Origin: Aphanomyces cochlioides
Lineage: Eukaryota > Oomycota > Saprolegniomycetes > Saprolegniales > Verrucalvaceae
Direction: 5' to 3'
DNA: 64,000 nt
Assembly (NCBI GenBank): GCA_019828595.1
Contig: JAHQRK010000012.1
Coordinates: forward strand, 124,001-188,000
The notes beneath the pieces were generated by a model. It made no database searches. It saw only the letters and a list, made by a program, of their open reading frames with translations, and had not been told where the DNA came from. Below are positions 44,001 to 52,317 of the stretch, in pieces. Numbering within the stretch: position 1 is the first letter of the stretch; every line of letters begins with the position of its first letter. Both the position numbers and the translations under genes were made by a program.

Positions 44001-45133
44001 AAGCCTTATTGAGTAGCTGGTTTGAATCCCGCTGGACTCCGTACGGCTGTCCAAATCACATCTCATCTTTGGATGTTCCCCTTTGGCACAACTCGTATCT
44101 GCCTGGACTCGAAGACCTATACGATCAGTGCTCTACATCGACGCAAGACCAAGCCAATGTATTGGCTTCGCTTCACATCACGAAGTTGTCGCATTTGTTG
44201 ACTCCGTGTCAGCGAGTTTGGCCAGCTTCGATCTTGTTCGACAAAATCAACCGTGCCTGCCGCCAAGCCAATTTTGTCCCTCCAACGAAACAATGGATCT
44301 CAATCTTGGTGACCAAGTTATCACGATTGTTTGAGATTGTTTCTGAAGAAGATGCTCCCGTGTTCCACTTGCCGACGCCAAGCTCTGAATGGATGGAATG
44401 GCACTGGATGATACACCCTGACTCGAGTCCGATCTTGTTGGCGCTTGCGACTTCGAAATCGGCTAAGATCAGAGCTTCTCCAGCTGTCAGCTCGTCCATT
44501 CTTCCTACCAAGCATCTCAACCTGCCATCCAACTTTTACGAAGACCCCAAGCGCCTTACCCAACTTGCCGCCTTCCTCCAACCCGACCACATTCTCCCTC
44601 GATATGGAGAGTTCATTTTCAAGACCCTTCTCCGCGCCAACGCCATGCAATATCTGTTTCAGTACCAAGACCCCAAGCCGACGTGTGTCTTCTGTCGTGT
44701 CAATGAGACGTACGAGCATTTCCTGTTCTCTTGTGGATATGGTCAATCTGTTTGGTATTCCTTCAAGACAATCCAGCGACTGCTCGAGTGTTCCTTTCCG
44801 TCCACGTGTCTGGAAATGTTCTACGAGACGCCCAAGCCGTCCGATGGATACTACATCCGTGGCTATCTGAAGATCTGGCCGATTGTCCGAGCCTGCGTGT
44901 ATTATCAAATATGGCTCCAACGTGCCGATCGCACCTTTCGACCCGACCTCACAGCGAAGAGTCCGATGGAAGTTGCCATTCATGCTGCCTCTTTGATCAA
45001 GCTACATCTACAACAGCTCCTGGTTGATCTCCCTCTCAAGAAGGGATACACTAAGGTATTCAATGTGCTCAAGCATCTATCTTCGGACCCCTGGTTACGT
45101 CAACACGCCATTCCTGACAGCGTCGTTTCATGA
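41078..45133 (+). CDS. ORF2 of copy H: endonuclease-reverse transcriptase, intact
   Basis: Complete 1351-residue protein from the ATG at 41078 (a GTG just before it is in frame but unlikely as the start). Endonuclease about 1-260: LNTNG (23-27), Glu50 in QETRF, GGDFN (168-172), LDYIF (near 227) and ADH (near 252-254). RT about 500-800: NYRPISLLN (near 556), Asp627 in LDFEKAFD, GVLQGDPLSP (near 681) and FADD (725-728). The post-RT region includes GGLGLHHALALW. Zinc finger: Cys1203, Cys1206, His1214, Cys1219. No RNase H domain is apparent. In this family the enzyme nicks target DNA and reverse-transcribes its RNA at the nick in the nucleus. It is the only complete, unbroken ORF2 wholly inside the window. 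It could act in trans, although its own ORF1 is destroyed. Confidence 0.96.
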   Translation: MIDNNFSDVPTELVDWDPQIISLNTNGFSNSHRYILDKLSSVHDVSFIQETRFRTPSLHDRVAFHWQRITNHEGSLFFEEPIYPEVSTSPATGGLATLIHPHSPLKNATQVPHDNPVLRGRYLQVRCTLGPLTVVLHNIYAPAAFQERASYFEELPRDFPPHALHIVGGDFNCTLNKDLDSLRPSTSTMAGTLQLEQWMHSLSLVDLFRRQNPVARTFTSPTLTNRLDYIFCSSTLAGLRHWKATHMPHVPQADHVACRIISKRQTLRHGSGSWKAPTWLLRLPRAAEIVHGCLDRFLDKSPSFHNISKAYDMLVNDIRSQLKEFHSQRLEKQRLPLKKLAVEIASLLQVPNMRQDAVLVDRVRDLQKQIHELQDRDKQFRQDQAFQLHLYKAERSSKFHFMSPVPTPLKKTVFKELVDVNGNVVSNQQGMSDVLVDYYKDLFAAPEVQRSGDEVSSFLTPLTRHKQLPEQAQKELSAPLRANEFYHAIRHSSSNSAPGPNALPFEVLKLAPHKWSLVLELLFTHQLHSHPRLTPMQLVSTLVLLHKKGPKSQAKNYRPISLLNTDVKILTSILAYRLQRHIRHIIHPDQQGFIRRSNIQTNIARLDDMLHHIKLHSPSSMVALLDFEKAFDRVDHAYLLRVLRHYGFPETFVDMVRVLYSGRKSRILVNGFLSKPVHISRGVLQGDPLSPLLFVIALEPMCQLLRQHSNYGIKCGDRYHTGSYFADDSQLYAANETCLHRQLALVQTFCDKSGFRLNVDKTQILTYSQLNGNLASLQVTSDSPVKALGILVAPNLSPLARFNYVYEKFVARLSLWLYKARTMAGKVTILHSICLPVLWYQLAFVPADKDLAKKIDKAMLQFMHGEEINPSSSVHGLRLIKKEIIFMPKKSGGLGLHHALALWQQHNRSVMIRCIQAITTPPRKSAMSAWITPGYTLLEKAFHPWGSPRDLLLANGSSAFIRQLYKNPNITPMWKALLSSWFESRWTPYGCPNHISSLDVPLWHNSYLPGLEDLYDQCSTSTQDQANVLASLHITKLSHLLTPCQRVWPASILFDKINRACRQANFVPPTKQWISILVTKLSRLFEIVSEEDAPVFHLPTPSSEWMEWHWMIHPDSSPILLALATSKSAKIRASPAVSSSILPTKHLNLPSNFYEDPKRLTQLAAFLQPDHILPRYGEFIFKTLLRANAMQYLFQYQDPKPTCVFCRVNETYEHFLFSCGYGQSVWYSFKTIQRLLECSFPSTCLEMFYETPKPSDGYYIRGYLKIWPIVRACVYYQIWLQRADRTFRPDLTAKSPMEVAIHAASLIKLHLQQLLVDLPLKKGYTKVFNVLKHLSSDPWLRQHAIPDSVVS

Positions 45134-45153
45134 GTGAGCTGACGGCTCACTCA
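45131..45153 (+). other. Stem-loop overlapping the ORF2 stop codon
   Basis: TGAGTGAGC, loop TGACG, GCTCACTCA: a perfect 9-bp stem whose first three bases are the ORF2 stop codon. Copies J and K have CTAACAG in place of CTGACGG, which replaces a possible U-G closing pair by U-A and keeps the fold. Confidence 0.75.
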
Positions 45154-45202
45154 CTTCATCTCCTGTTCAATGACCACTTTGCCATATTCTGTTTTCCAAG
45201 TT

Positions 45203-45211
45203 CTATTTATA
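45203..45211 (-). promoter_or_regulatory. Antisense TATA-like box in the 3' UTR
   Basis: Read on the minus strand this is TATAAATAG, a textbook TATA sequence, pointing back into ORF2 antisense. It is identical in all copies. Whether it drives transcription is unknown. Confidence 0.4.
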
Positions 45212-45213
45212 CA

Positions 45214-45234
45214 GTACGAGGCAAATTAGTAAGT
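45214..45234 (+). repeat. 3' arm of subterminal inverted repeat
   Basis: Reverse complement matches the first 21 nt of the element at 19 positions (14 contiguous). It lies 47 nt before the element's 3' end. Confidence 0.85.
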
Positions 45235-45259
45235 CATTAGGGCCTTTGCTCAAAAATAA

Positions 45260-45281
45260 GGTTAATACAACTCATTTAACC
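45260..45281 (+). terminator. 3'-terminal hairpin of the element
   Basis: GGTTAA, ten-base loop, TTAACC; the last CC is the element end. Present in all nine copies with a visible 3' end. It probably defines the RNA 3' end or the RT start. The type label is the nearest available. Confidence 0.7.
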
Positions 45282-45295
45282 ATGATCCAGAGCCA
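45280..45295. repeat. TSD of copy H, right
   Basis: CCATGATCCAGAGCCA. The initial CC is shared with the element's terminal CC. Confidence 0.95.
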
Positions 45296-46101
45296 TGGCG
45301 CAATGTTTGACGCTTTGAGATGATACGACAAGCCACGTGGTCAGCCTGTGGAACGTGTGGCATGTGCGTCGCCTTCCAATGACGAAGACCCGCCAAGGTG
45401 GACGAACAAAAGATGTAGTCGAGTCGGTTGGTGAGTGTGGGACTTGTGAAGGTTCTTGCCACGGGGTTTTGACGGCGAAACAGATCCACCAGAGACAAAC
45501 TGTGCATCCACTGTTCCAGTTGAAGGGTGCCGGCCATGGTGGAGGTACTGGGTCTCAACGAATCCAAATCTTTGTTGAGAGTGCAGTTGAAATCTCCTCC
45601 AACAATGTGGAGCGCATGTGGAGGAAAGTCGCGTGGCAATTCTTCGAAGTAACTTGCTCGTTCTTGGAAGGCTGCCGGCGCATAGATATTGTGGAGAACG
45701 ACTGTCAGTGGACCCAGAGTACATCGCACTTGTAGATAACGACCACGAAGCACTGGGTTGTCATGAGGGACGTGAGTGGCGTTCTTCAAAGGAGAGTGAG
45801 GATGTATCAACGTAGCCAGACCTCCAGTGGCTGGCGACGTGGATACTTCAGGGTAAATAGGCTCTTCAAAGAACAAAGAGCCTTCGTGGTTTGTGATGCG
45901 TTGCCAATGGAACGCAACACGGTCGTGGAGACTTGGCGTGCGGAAACGGGTTTCTTGGATAAAGGAAACGTCGTGAACACTTGATAGTTTGTCGAGGATG
46001 TACCGATGACTGTTGGAGAAGCCATTGGTGTTGAGGGAGATGATTTGTGGGTCCCAGTCCACGAGTTCAGTTGGGACATCGGAGAAGTTGTTGTCAACCA
46101 T
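45296..46101 (-). pseudogene. ORF2 of copy G, segment 1 (endonuclease, residues 1-268)
   Basis: From the ATG at 46101 (Met-Val-Asp-Asn-Asn) to the H insertion site after GSGSW. It encodes the whole endonuclease domain, with QETRF, GGDFN, LDYIF and ADH, and then ends within a few codons in H's terminus (LNELY). A free-standing endonuclease of about 274 residues could be produced from it, though nothing shows that this happens. Confidence 0.92.
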
Positions 46102-46179
46102 CACGAGTACAGATGAAAATGAGTAGAATGGAGGGGTCAGAGGGGAGGTTGAAATGGATTGAAGCAGGGGATAGAAGCC

Positions 46180-49100
46180 TTAGAGTTGATCGTCCTCCAA
46201 ATCGAGGGGATCAATTTCGTCGGCGTTCATGGAGTGGTGAGCTTTGCTGCAGAGCTCGTCGATGTGGTAATTGTTGGTGATGCTTTTGAGCATCGAGATG
46301 GCCGACAAGACGGGAGCCGGCAAAGTGAACTTCTCGAGATTGTCGCTGAAGTTTTCGATCAAAGCAAACAGCGACCAGTCCGTCAAGCAGTTGGTGTCAG
46401 GCAATCTTGTTGCTTCTTGGTTCAATAGAACAGTCAGTGCCTCCGAGTTTGTGTAGAGGTCTGGGGCCCGATTTGAGAGGAATAAGTCAATCGTAGCAAG
46501 TGCAAAGAGGATGCGCTTGATCTCTGGTATGTCCGTGGTCAATTCTTCCAAGATTTCTGACGGGTGAATCTTGTATTGAGCCATGAAGTTGACGTGATGT
46601 TTGTAGTTGTGAGGCTTGCCTTGAGCTTTTAACAAAGCCATCTTGCGCTCAATAGTCTTGGTTGCAACAAGTGACTGAAACAAACTGAGGTCTTCATCTT
46701 GTGCGTACATAGCATGTGCAACGAGCTGAGGATCATCTCGCAAAATGCGTTGACATTCGGTGATACTGCCTTCGACTTTCTTGTCTCGAATGATCTTCTT
46801 CGCCAATTCGAGGTGGGCTGCAGCAGACTTGTTAAGTCGTTGTTTCTTCGCTTTGCCTTTGGTCTTTTTCGGGCGTGGCGCACTTGAATCTTCCAATACA
46901 ATTCGAGGCACTGCAAAGTCTTCAAACGAGAGTTCCACGTCGTCTTCTTCGAGGATATGAAAACGGTTGGATGTCGGCAGGGGATCCAAACGTGGGGACG
47001 AAGGCAAAGTACGTTTTGGAGCTGGTCCAGACCGGTAGCCCGTTACCAATTGAAGGTCCAGCGAGTTCTTGGGCTGCTCACTTGGTGGAGCAAGAGCGGG
47101 CGATTCGTTGGTAGACATTTCCACATCTTCTTGTTGTTTGTCTTGTCCATTGTTGTTAGGGGGATCGCTGTCACCAGACATATCGACATCAGAGCCATGA
47201 GAAGGAGCTGTTGGTTGTGGTTGTTCATCTTGACCATCTTCAGATGCCTCAGTTGAGTCGGCCTCGCCTTCCGCATTTGTTCCAGGGTCTTGATCATGAT
47301 CGTCTCCATCATGTTCAGGTTCTTTTTCTCCTGACGGAGGAGATTTTGCCGCTGCCTTGGCCGCTTTTGCCTTTGCTTTTTCAGCCTTGGCCTCTGCACG
47401 TCGTGAAACAATCGACGGAGGCAATGTCTTGTTCAGAGCAGCGATCTTGTGCTGAAACACGACGACAAAAGGCTGACCCGACGGATCCGTAATGGTGATT
47501 TCGCGTAGTGCGTCGCCGGATTTTGGCACCAGCACTGCAGGAGGCGCAGACGACTTGAAAATGACTCTCAAATGCGGCGACTTGATGTTCTGACCAGCAG
47601 TAGGGTTGAATGCTGCTATCACTGACTTGGTCAATGCAGCCATTTTCTTGACAATTGCCTTGGCCATCGAAGGGTGACTGACCTTGTTGAACGTAACGTA
47701 GTAGTTGTTGCCATAACGCGAGTACTTGGGAACCAGGAAGTCTTTGCCACCAAGTCGAAACGTTGTGCCTCCCATTTCCACGCACGTAGACAAGTTGTAA
47801 CTTGAGATCACAATGGTCTGTGGGTTCTTCTTGTGGATCAAAATGTTCGGAAATTTGGAGCCCCATAACGAACCAGGATTTTCCTTGACAAATTGATCGC
47901 AGATGACTTTTTCGGACCAGTCCTTGTAGCCTTCGCCCAACTTGACTGTGAGCTCGTACACTTGGGACTGGGGGGTGAGCAAAATGTTTTCAATGAAGGC
48001 GTCCATGTCACCAGAGTCTTTGTAGAATGCGTCCGCCATGGCCTCGCATCGCGCAATATCGTCATCGGCAATAGCATGAGCACCAGTGTTGCGATGTTTC
48101 GCGCCTTTGGGGGCATTGCCTTGCTTGGAATCTTTCTTGGACGAAGCTGAATCCTTGCCGGGAGTCTTTTGCGTCCATGGATTGGCCTTTTCAGCGTTTT
48201 GTTGCTCTTGATCGCCTTGTATTTTGTCTGCCGCGGTAGGAGGATCAACAGCGCCATTTCCTTGAGCAACGGATTTGTCGACAATGTCTTGATTTGACTG
48301 GTCATTGTCATTGTTTGTCGATTGTTCCTCTTGAATAACTTCTCCAGGAGTATCACACGACTTCGCTTGGCCGTTAATGTCGCCTGACCCATCCACCTCA
48401 GAGTGAATTTGAGTATTTCCCTCGTCGGTTAAGGCCTCGGTTTCAGTAGAATCCTTCCCCTCGGCGTCTCCAGAGACCATATCCACGTCCTCTTGAGATT
48501 TTTCTTCTTCCTCTCCCGTTCTAGGAGGCTCAGCACAGGGGGCGACGCGGTTGGTGGCTGCTGGCTCAGTCCCATTGGTCACGAGAAAGGCCGGGGCCAG
48601 ACCCCCAGTGACAGGGGTAGAAGGGGAATCCATGCCATCCCCGCAGCACGGTGACTGGGGTACACCATTGCTCCGGCGAGAACCCAAATCGGGATACCGC
48701 CCCCGCCCCTCCGAAGAGGCCCCTGGGGGGAAGTAGACAGAACCGCAGGGTGTGCCCATAGGGGGGGCCCTCGTAGCCTCTAGGGCTGGCATGGACCCCG
48801 TTTTCTCGCCGCCTTCACTGGGGATCGACTCCAATTGGAGTCCAGGGAAGCAGCCACCACAGGCACAAGGCCCCAGTGGTTCGCCCTCCTGAGTGAGGGC
48901 TTCGCTAGACAAGTTAACGACAGTGGTCTGGGGGTCAACCACTGACCCACTGAGGTTGACCCCCCCTGGAACTCCGGCGAGTGGAGCACCAGGTGAAGCG
49001 CTGGGGGAGCGAGACGCAGATTGGTCTCCAGAGACGCTGTTGGGGTCGAACTCGACCTCCACTTCGGCCCTAGGGTTAGGTGTAGAGACATTACTCACAC

Positions 49101-49218
49101 CACTTCCGCCATCCTGATTGGACGACGAAAGTGGGTGAGGTGATACAATACCTGGAATGATGGTGACTCCGTGAGTGTTGGTCTCACGGAGCTCGGAACA
49201 GCTGTTGGCGTTGGACAT
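46180..49218 (-). CDS. ORF1 of copy G: LINE ORF1 protein, intact
   Basis: Uninterrupted 1012-codon frame from the ATG at 49218 to the TAA at 46180. It has the same architecture as in A and D. It carries the QAKSCDTPG variant (Cys preceded by Ser) that it shares with copy D, suggesting a common parent. It lies 78 nt upstream of the split ORF2. An apparent upstream extension of the frame to 49548 runs through the G/F junction and antisense K sequence and is not part of the gene. Confidence 0.9.
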   Translation of the reverse strand: MSNANSCSELRETNTHGVTIIPGIVSPHPLSSSNQDGGSGVSNVSTPNPRAEVEVEFDPNSVSGDQSASRSPSASPGAPLAGVPGGVNLSGSVVDPQTTVVNLSSEALTQEGEPLGPCACGGCFPGLQLESIPSEGGEKTGSMPALEATRAPPMGTPCGSVYFPPGASSEGRGRYPDLGSRRSNGVPQSPCCGDGMDSPSTPVTGGLAPAFLVTNGTEPAATNRVAPCAEPPRTGEEEEKSQEDVDMVSGDAEGKDSTETEALTDEGNTQIHSEVDGSGDINGQAKSCDTPGEVIQEEQSTNNDNDQSNQDIVDKSVAQGNGAVDPPTAADKIQGDQEQQNAEKANPWTQKTPGKDSASSKKDSKQGNAPKGAKHRNTGAHAIADDDIARCEAMADAFYKDSGDMDAFIENILLTPQSQVYELTVKLGEGYKDWSEKVICDQFVKENPGSLWGSKFPNILIHKKNPQTIVISSYNLSTCVEMGGTTFRLGGKDFLVPKYSRYGNNYYVTFNKVSHPSMAKAIVKKMAALTKSVIAAFNPTAGQNIKSPHLRVIFKSSAPPAVLVPKSGDALREITITDPSGQPFVVVFQHKIAALNKTLPPSIVSRRAEAKAEKAKAKAAKAAAKSPPSGEKEPEHDGDDHDQDPGTNAEGEADSTEASEDGQDEQPQPTAPSHGSDVDMSGDSDPPNNNGQDKQQEDVEMSTNESPALAPPSEQPKNSLDLQLVTGYRSGPAPKRTLPSSPRLDPLPTSNRFHILEEDDVELSFEDFAVPRIVLEDSSAPRPKKTKGKAKKQRLNKSAAAHLELAKKIIRDKKVEGSITECQRILRDDPQLVAHAMYAQDEDLSLFQSLVATKTIERKMALLKAQGKPHNYKHHVNFMAQYKIHPSEILEELTTDIPEIKRILFALATIDLFLSNRAPDLYTNSEALTVLLNQEATRLPDTNCLTDWSLFALIENFSDNLEKFTLPAPVLSAISMLKSITNNYHIDELCSKAHHSMNADEIDPLDLEDDQL

Positions 49219-49279
49219 TTTGAGCGCGGCGGCACTTGATAACTTCTTGACTTGAGGGGTACGAGGCAAATTCGGAAGT
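49219..49279 (-). promoter_or_regulatory. 5' UTR of copy G
   Basis: 61-nt leader, 5' base at 49279, abutting F's ORF1 through the TSD. Confidence 0.75.
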
Positions 49280-49280
49280 C

Positions 49281-49295
49281 CCCCCAGTGACAGGG
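49281..49295. repeat. TSD of copy G, right
   Basis: CCCCCAGTGACAGGG. One extra C at 49280 is either untemplated or alignment slack. Confidence 0.93.
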
Positions 49296-49333
49296 GTAGA
49301 AGGGGAATCCATGCCATCCCCGCAGCACGGTGA
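49296..49333 (-). pseudogene. ORF1 of copy F, segment 2 (38 nt)
   Basis: A 38-nt piece of ORF1 (Gly-Asp-Gly-Met-Asp-Ser region) stranded between insertions K and G. It fits between codons 188 and 201. It shows that G and K hit ORF1 of F only 38 nt apart and in opposite orientations. Confidence 0.88.
49320..49333. repeat. TSD of copy K, left
   Basis: CCGCAGCACGGTGA within a CCCC run; repeated at 52464-52477. Confidence 0.94.
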
Positions 49334-49334
49334 A

Positions 49335-52317
49335 GCTGGTGGATCGAGTGCGAGACCTTCAAAAGCAAATTCACGAGCTGCAAGATCGAGACAAGCAGTT
49401 TCGTCAAGACCAGGCGTTCCAACTTCACTTGTACAAAGCAGAGCGCTCGTCCAAGTTCCACTTCATGTCCCCTGTCCCTACCCCCTTGAAGAAGACAGTC
49501 TTCAAAGAGTTGGTGGATGTCAATGGAAATGTTGTCTCCAATCAACAAGGCATGTCTGACGTCCTGGTCGACTACTACAAGGACTTGTTTGCAGCTCCCG
49601 AGGTGCAGCGATCTGGAGACGAAGTGTCGTCATTTCTGACCCCATTGACTCGACACAAGCAACTGCCAGAGCAAGCCCAGAAAGAGCTGTCGGCTCCCTT
49701 GCGCGCCAACGAGTTCTATCATGCTATTCGACACAGCAGTTCGAACTCAGCGCCAGGTCCCAACGCTCTGCCATTCGAAGTCCTCAAACTTGCACCTCAC
49801 AAGTGGTCGTTGGTATTGGAGCTGCTATTCACACACCAGCTCCATTCTCACCCTCGCTTGACTCCCATGCAACTTGTCAGTACGCTGGTGTTGCTGCACA
49901 AGAAAGGCCCCAAGTCACAGGCCAAGAACTATCGGCCCATTAGCCTACTCAACACGGATGTGAAAATCCTGACGAGTATTCTGGCTTATCGACTCCAGCG
50001 CCACATTCGACACATCATCCACCCGGACCAGCAAGGCTTTATCCGTCGAAGCAATATCCAAACCAATATTGCACGACTGGATGACATGCTGCACCACATC
50101 AAACTACACAGTCCGTCCTCGATGGTGGCACTGCTTGACTTTGAGAAAGCTTTTGATCGCGTGGACCACGCGTACTTGCTCCGCGTCCTCCGTCACTATG
50201 GCTTTCCCGAAACCTTTGTTGACATGGTTCGCGTACTGTACTCGGGCCGCAAGTCTCGCATCTTGGTGAACGGCTTCTTGTCCAAGCCAGTTCACATCTC
50301 ACGCGGTGTGTTGCAAGGTGATCCACTGTCGCCACTTCTGTTTGTGATCGCTTTGGAACCGATGTGCCAACTCCTACGGCAACACTCCAACTATGGCATC
50401 AAGTGTGGGGATCGCTACCACACTGGGAGTTACTTTGCCGACGACTCGCAACTCTATGCGGCAAATGAGACGTGCCTCCACCGGCAGCTTGCATTGGTTC
50501 AAACCTTTTGCGACAAGTCGGGTTTCCGACTCAACGTAGACAAGACCCAAATTCTGACCTACAGCCAGTTGAATGGGAACCTTGCCTCACTACAAGTTAC
50601 TTCCGACAGTCCCGTGAAGGCTCTTGGTATCTTAGTTGCGCCCAATCTTTCTCCATTGGCACGTTTCAATTACGTGTTTGAGAAGTTTGTGGCTCGCTTG
50701 TCTTTGTGGCTCTACAAAGCTCGAACCATGGCCGGAAAAGTCACTATCCTGCACAGCATATGTCTGCCTGTGTTATGGTACCAACTGGCTTTTGTCCCTG
50801 CCGACAAAGACCTGGCCAAAAAGATCGACAAGGCCATGCTTCAATTTATGCATGGTGAAGAAATCAACCCATCCTCCTCTGTCCATGGCCTCCGTTTGAT
50901 CAAAAAGGAGATTCTATTCATGCCGAAGAAGTCCGGTGGCTTAGGCCTGCACCATGCACTTGCTTTATGGCAACAACACAACCGCTCTGTCATGATCAGA
51001 TGCATTCAAGCCATCACCACCCCACCCCGCAAGTCTGCCATGTCCGCCTGGATTACGCCGGGCTATACTCTCCTCGAGAAGGCTTTTCATCCATGGGGTT
51101 CCCCCCGAGATCTCCTCTTGGCAAATGGCTCTTCTGCATTCATCAGACAACTGTACAAGAATCCCAATATCACTCCAATGTGGAAAGCCTTATTGAGTAG
51201 CTGGTTTGAATCTCGCTGGACTCCGTACGGCTGTCCAAATCACATCTCATCTTTGGATGTTGCCCTTTGGCACAACTCGTATCTGCCTGGACTCGAAGAC
51301 CTATACGATCAGTGCTCTACATCGACGCAAGACCAAGCCAATGTATTGGCGTCGCTTCACATCACGAAGTTGTCGCATTTGTTGACTCCGTGTCAGCGAG
51401 TTTGGCCAGCTTCGATCTTGTTCGACAAAATCAACCGTGCCTGCCGCCAAGCCAATTTTGTCCCTCCAACGAAACAATGGATCTCAATCTTGGTAACCAA
51501 GTTATTACGATTGTTTGAGATTGTTTCTGAAGAGGATGCTCCCGTGTTCCACTTGCCGACGCCTAGCTCCGAATGGATGGAATGGCACTGGATGATTCAC
51601 CCTGACTCGAGTCCGATCTTGTTGGCGTTTGCGACTTCGAAATCGGCTAAGATCAGAGCTTCTCCAGCTGTCAGCTCGTCCATTCTTCCTACCAAGCATC
51701 TCAACCTGCCATCCAACTTTTACGAAGACCCCAAGCGCCTTACCCAACTTGCCGCCTTCCTCCAACCCGACCACATTCTCCCTCGATATGGAGAGTTCAT
51801 TTTCAAGACCCTTCTCCGCGCCAACGCCATGCAATATCTGTTTCAGTACCAAGACCCCAAGCCGACGTGTGTCTTCTGTCGTGTCAATGAGACGTACGAG
51901 CATTTCTTGTTCTCTTGTGGATATGGTCAATCTGTTTGGTATTCCTTCAAGACAATCCAGCGACTGCTCGAGTGTTCCTTTCCGTCCACGTGTCTGGAAA
52001 TGTTCTACGAGACGCCCAAGCCGTCCGATGGATACTACATCCGTGGCTATCTGAAGATCTGGCCGATTGTCCGAGCCTGCGTGTATTATCAAATATGGCT
52101 CCAACGTGCCGATCGCACCTTTCGACCCGACCTCACAGCGAAGAGTCCGATGGAAGTTGCCATTCATGCAGCCTCTTTGATCAAGCTACATCTACAACAG
52201 CTCCTGGTTGATCTCCCTCTCAAGAAGGGATACACCAAGGTATTCAATGTGCTCAAGCATCTATCTTCGGACCCCTGGTTACGTCAACACATCATTCCTG
52301 ACAGCGTCGTTTCATGA
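49335..52317 (+). pseudogene. ORF2 of copy K, 5'-truncated (residues ~358-1351)
   Basis: Open for about 994 codons from LVDRVRDLQKQ to the TGA. It has no endonuclease domain. The linker, RT with all catalytic motifs, post-RT region and zinc finger are present without indels. Variants include Ala for Pro in LDVPLWHN, Leu for Ser in TKLSRLF, and VASHH (shared with J). No start codon of its own lies near the truncation point. It is a dead-on-arrival copy with the RT frame still open, so the insertion is recent. Confidence 0.93.

Larger units (their letters stand above)
27120..45281 (+). mobile_element. LINE copy H, full length, interrupted by I and J
   Basis: Plus-strand copy inserted in the ORF2 of G in opposite orientation. 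Its pieces are 27120-27916, 34753-35060 and 39005-45281, together 7,382 bp. TSD CCATGATCCAGAGCC(A) lies at 27105-27120 and 45280-45295, with no extra bases at the 5' junction. ORF1 was hit twice. ORF2 is fully intact. It is the best reference in the window for element termini. Confidence 0.96.
45134..45281 (+). other. 3' UTR of copy H (148-nt class)
   Basis: From the base after the TGA to the terminal CC, with no poly(A) tract and no clear AATAAA. It holds four ordered signals: the right part of the stop-codon hairpin, CTATTTATA, the inverted repeat of the 5' end, and the terminal hairpin. In the family the 3' UTR is what the RT recognises. Confidence 0.9.
23745..49279 (-). mobile_element. 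LINE copy G, full length, interrupted by H
   Basis: Minus-strand copy inserted in the ORF1 of F. Pieces 23745-27120 and 45296-49279 total 7,360 bp, the canonical length minus a 21-bp deletion in ORF2. TSD CCCCCAGTGACAGGG lies at 23732-23746 and 49281-49295, with one extra C at 49280. ORF1 is intact. ORF2 is split by H. Confidence 0.95.
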
